From assembly GCA_910586105.1 (NCBI GenBank), contig CAJUGU010000113.1, forward strand, positions 1 to 13,386: a stretch of 13,386 nt of DNA. Reading direction: 5' to 3'. Under the pieces are notes generated by a model, which ran no database searches, was not told the DNA's origin, and saw nothing but the letters and a program-made list of their open reading frames with translations. Origin of the DNA: an uncultured Eubacteriales bacterium. GTDB lineage: Bacteria; Bacillota; Clostridia; Oscillospirales; Butyricicoccaceae. The stretch's first letter is position 1, and every line of letters begins with the position of its first letter. Of the stretch, positions 12,934 to 13,386 are shown piece after piece. The translations under genes and the position numbers were made by a program.

Positions 12934-13205
12934 ATTTTTTATCCCAATCCCAGAACGGCAGGGCTTTTCCGCCGCTTTGAACGGCTGCGAAAAGATTGTC
13001 CGGCTTTTAAACCGCGTGCCGGAACGGAAACCCGGCGATGTCCTTATTCATATGAAGGGCCCCGACCGCAGGGATTCCATCCCCAATGGCATGATCCGGC
13101 GGGCCATATGCCAAAGCCCCCAATGCCGTTGCCGCATTCCGCCTCGCTGAATTATGCGGTATTGTCTTAAGAAAAAAACGGCCACGGGAAGGGTTGTTAT
13201 AAATG

Positions 13206-13234
13206 AGTATAGCACATATCGCCGCGGTTAGCAA
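13206..13234 (-). promoter_or_regulatory. Probable promoter of the dehydrogenase gene, long leader
   Basis: On the - strand, TTGCTA (13234-13229), a 17-bp spacer and TATACT (13211-13206) with an extended TGC. No better promoter was found nearer the gene. Initiation near 13199 would give a leader of about 380 nt. Confidence 0.6.
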
Positions 13235-13386
13235 CGCAATCGTGATGAAATCTGTATGATGCAGATCCCGTGCCGCGCCGTAGGCTTCGCCATCAGTCCA
13301 CACCCATGGTTCCTGTCCGGGATGGAAAATCAATCACGGCAGTTTCATAAAATATCCAGTAATTTACAAAAGTAAGAATGGTTGAT

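Larger units (their letters stand above)
12821..13386. other. 566-base region without a convincing gene
   Basis: Only short frames occur. The longest (108 codons, - strand, 13333-13007) starts with TTG directly after a stop, lacks a ribosome binding site and matches nothing I recognise, though it holds one hydrophobic stretch, FITIALLTAAICAILIY. The part from about 13140 to the end is AT-richer. The region contains the - strand promoter at 13206-13234 and the hairpin at 12873-12933, and most probably serves as the leader of the dehydrogenase gene. Confidence 0.5.

Noticed and set aside
12279..12935. 218-codon - strand frame overlapping the dehydrogenase gene
   Set aside because: It overlaps the dehydrogenase in another frame, has low-complexity Arg/Gly/Pro composition and begins in the leader hairpin.
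13007..13333. 108-codon - strand frame with one hydrophobic stretch
   Set aside because: TTG start directly after a stop, no ribosome binding site, no known domain, and a good promoter lies inside it. Kept only as a remark on the region; it could be a gene remnant.

Overview
This 13.4-kb stretch looks like chromosomal DNA of a GC-rich anaerobic Firmicute, most likely a Clostridia member near the Oscillospiraceae. The evidence is the gene families (CarD-type regulator, duplicated FeoA with FeoB, small Cys-rich protein, prolyl-tRNA editing protein), strong AGGAGG-type ribosome binding sites, ATGA start/stop overlaps, and GC-rich intergenic hairpins. The assignment rests on gene content and style only; there is no rRNA or other phylogenetic marker.

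Layout. Genes from 483 to 9447 lie on the + strand. They comprise: a CarD-family regulator (483-986); a coupled pair of hydrolases, HAD phosphatase and endonuclease/exonuclease/phosphatase-fold protein (1192-2993); a small Cys/His-rich protein, a GNAT acetyltransferase and an AraC-type regulator joined by two ATGA overlaps (3384-5103); an inositol-dehydrogenase-like Gfo/Idh/MocA oxidoreductase just after AraC (5161-6180); and a ferrous-iron uptake locus feoA-feoA-feoB (6601-9447). A pair of converging hairpins (9473-9636) separates these from a - strand block: a condensation/alcohol-acyltransferase-like protein (10989 to 9667), a YbaK/ProX-type editing deacylase (11760 to 11206) and a D-2-hydroxyacid dehydrogenase (12820 to 11855). 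The last ~560 bases hold no convincing gene but carry a good - strand promoter that would give the dehydrogenase a leader of about 380 nt.

Regulation is unusually legible. Near-consensus promoters precede almost every unit, and several carry palindromes at operator positions. In the feo locus, three perfect TTAG-N6-CTAA palindromes fit the half-operator geometry of DtxR/IdeR-type iron regulators. A 14-bp palindrome matching the LacI/CcpA (cre) pattern sits just downstream of the HAD promoter. An 18-bp inverted repeat fills the -35/-10 spacer of the carD promoter. A 15-bp palindrome lies upstream of the acyltransferase promoter.

By function: iron import is certain. The AraC/oxidoreductase pair suggests inducible sugar or polyol (inositol-like) oxidation. 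The HAD/EEP pair suggests stepwise phosphoester hydrolysis under carbon-source control. The substrates of these and of the acyltransferase cannot be read from sequence. No mobile element, CRISPR array, tRNA or rRNA was seen.
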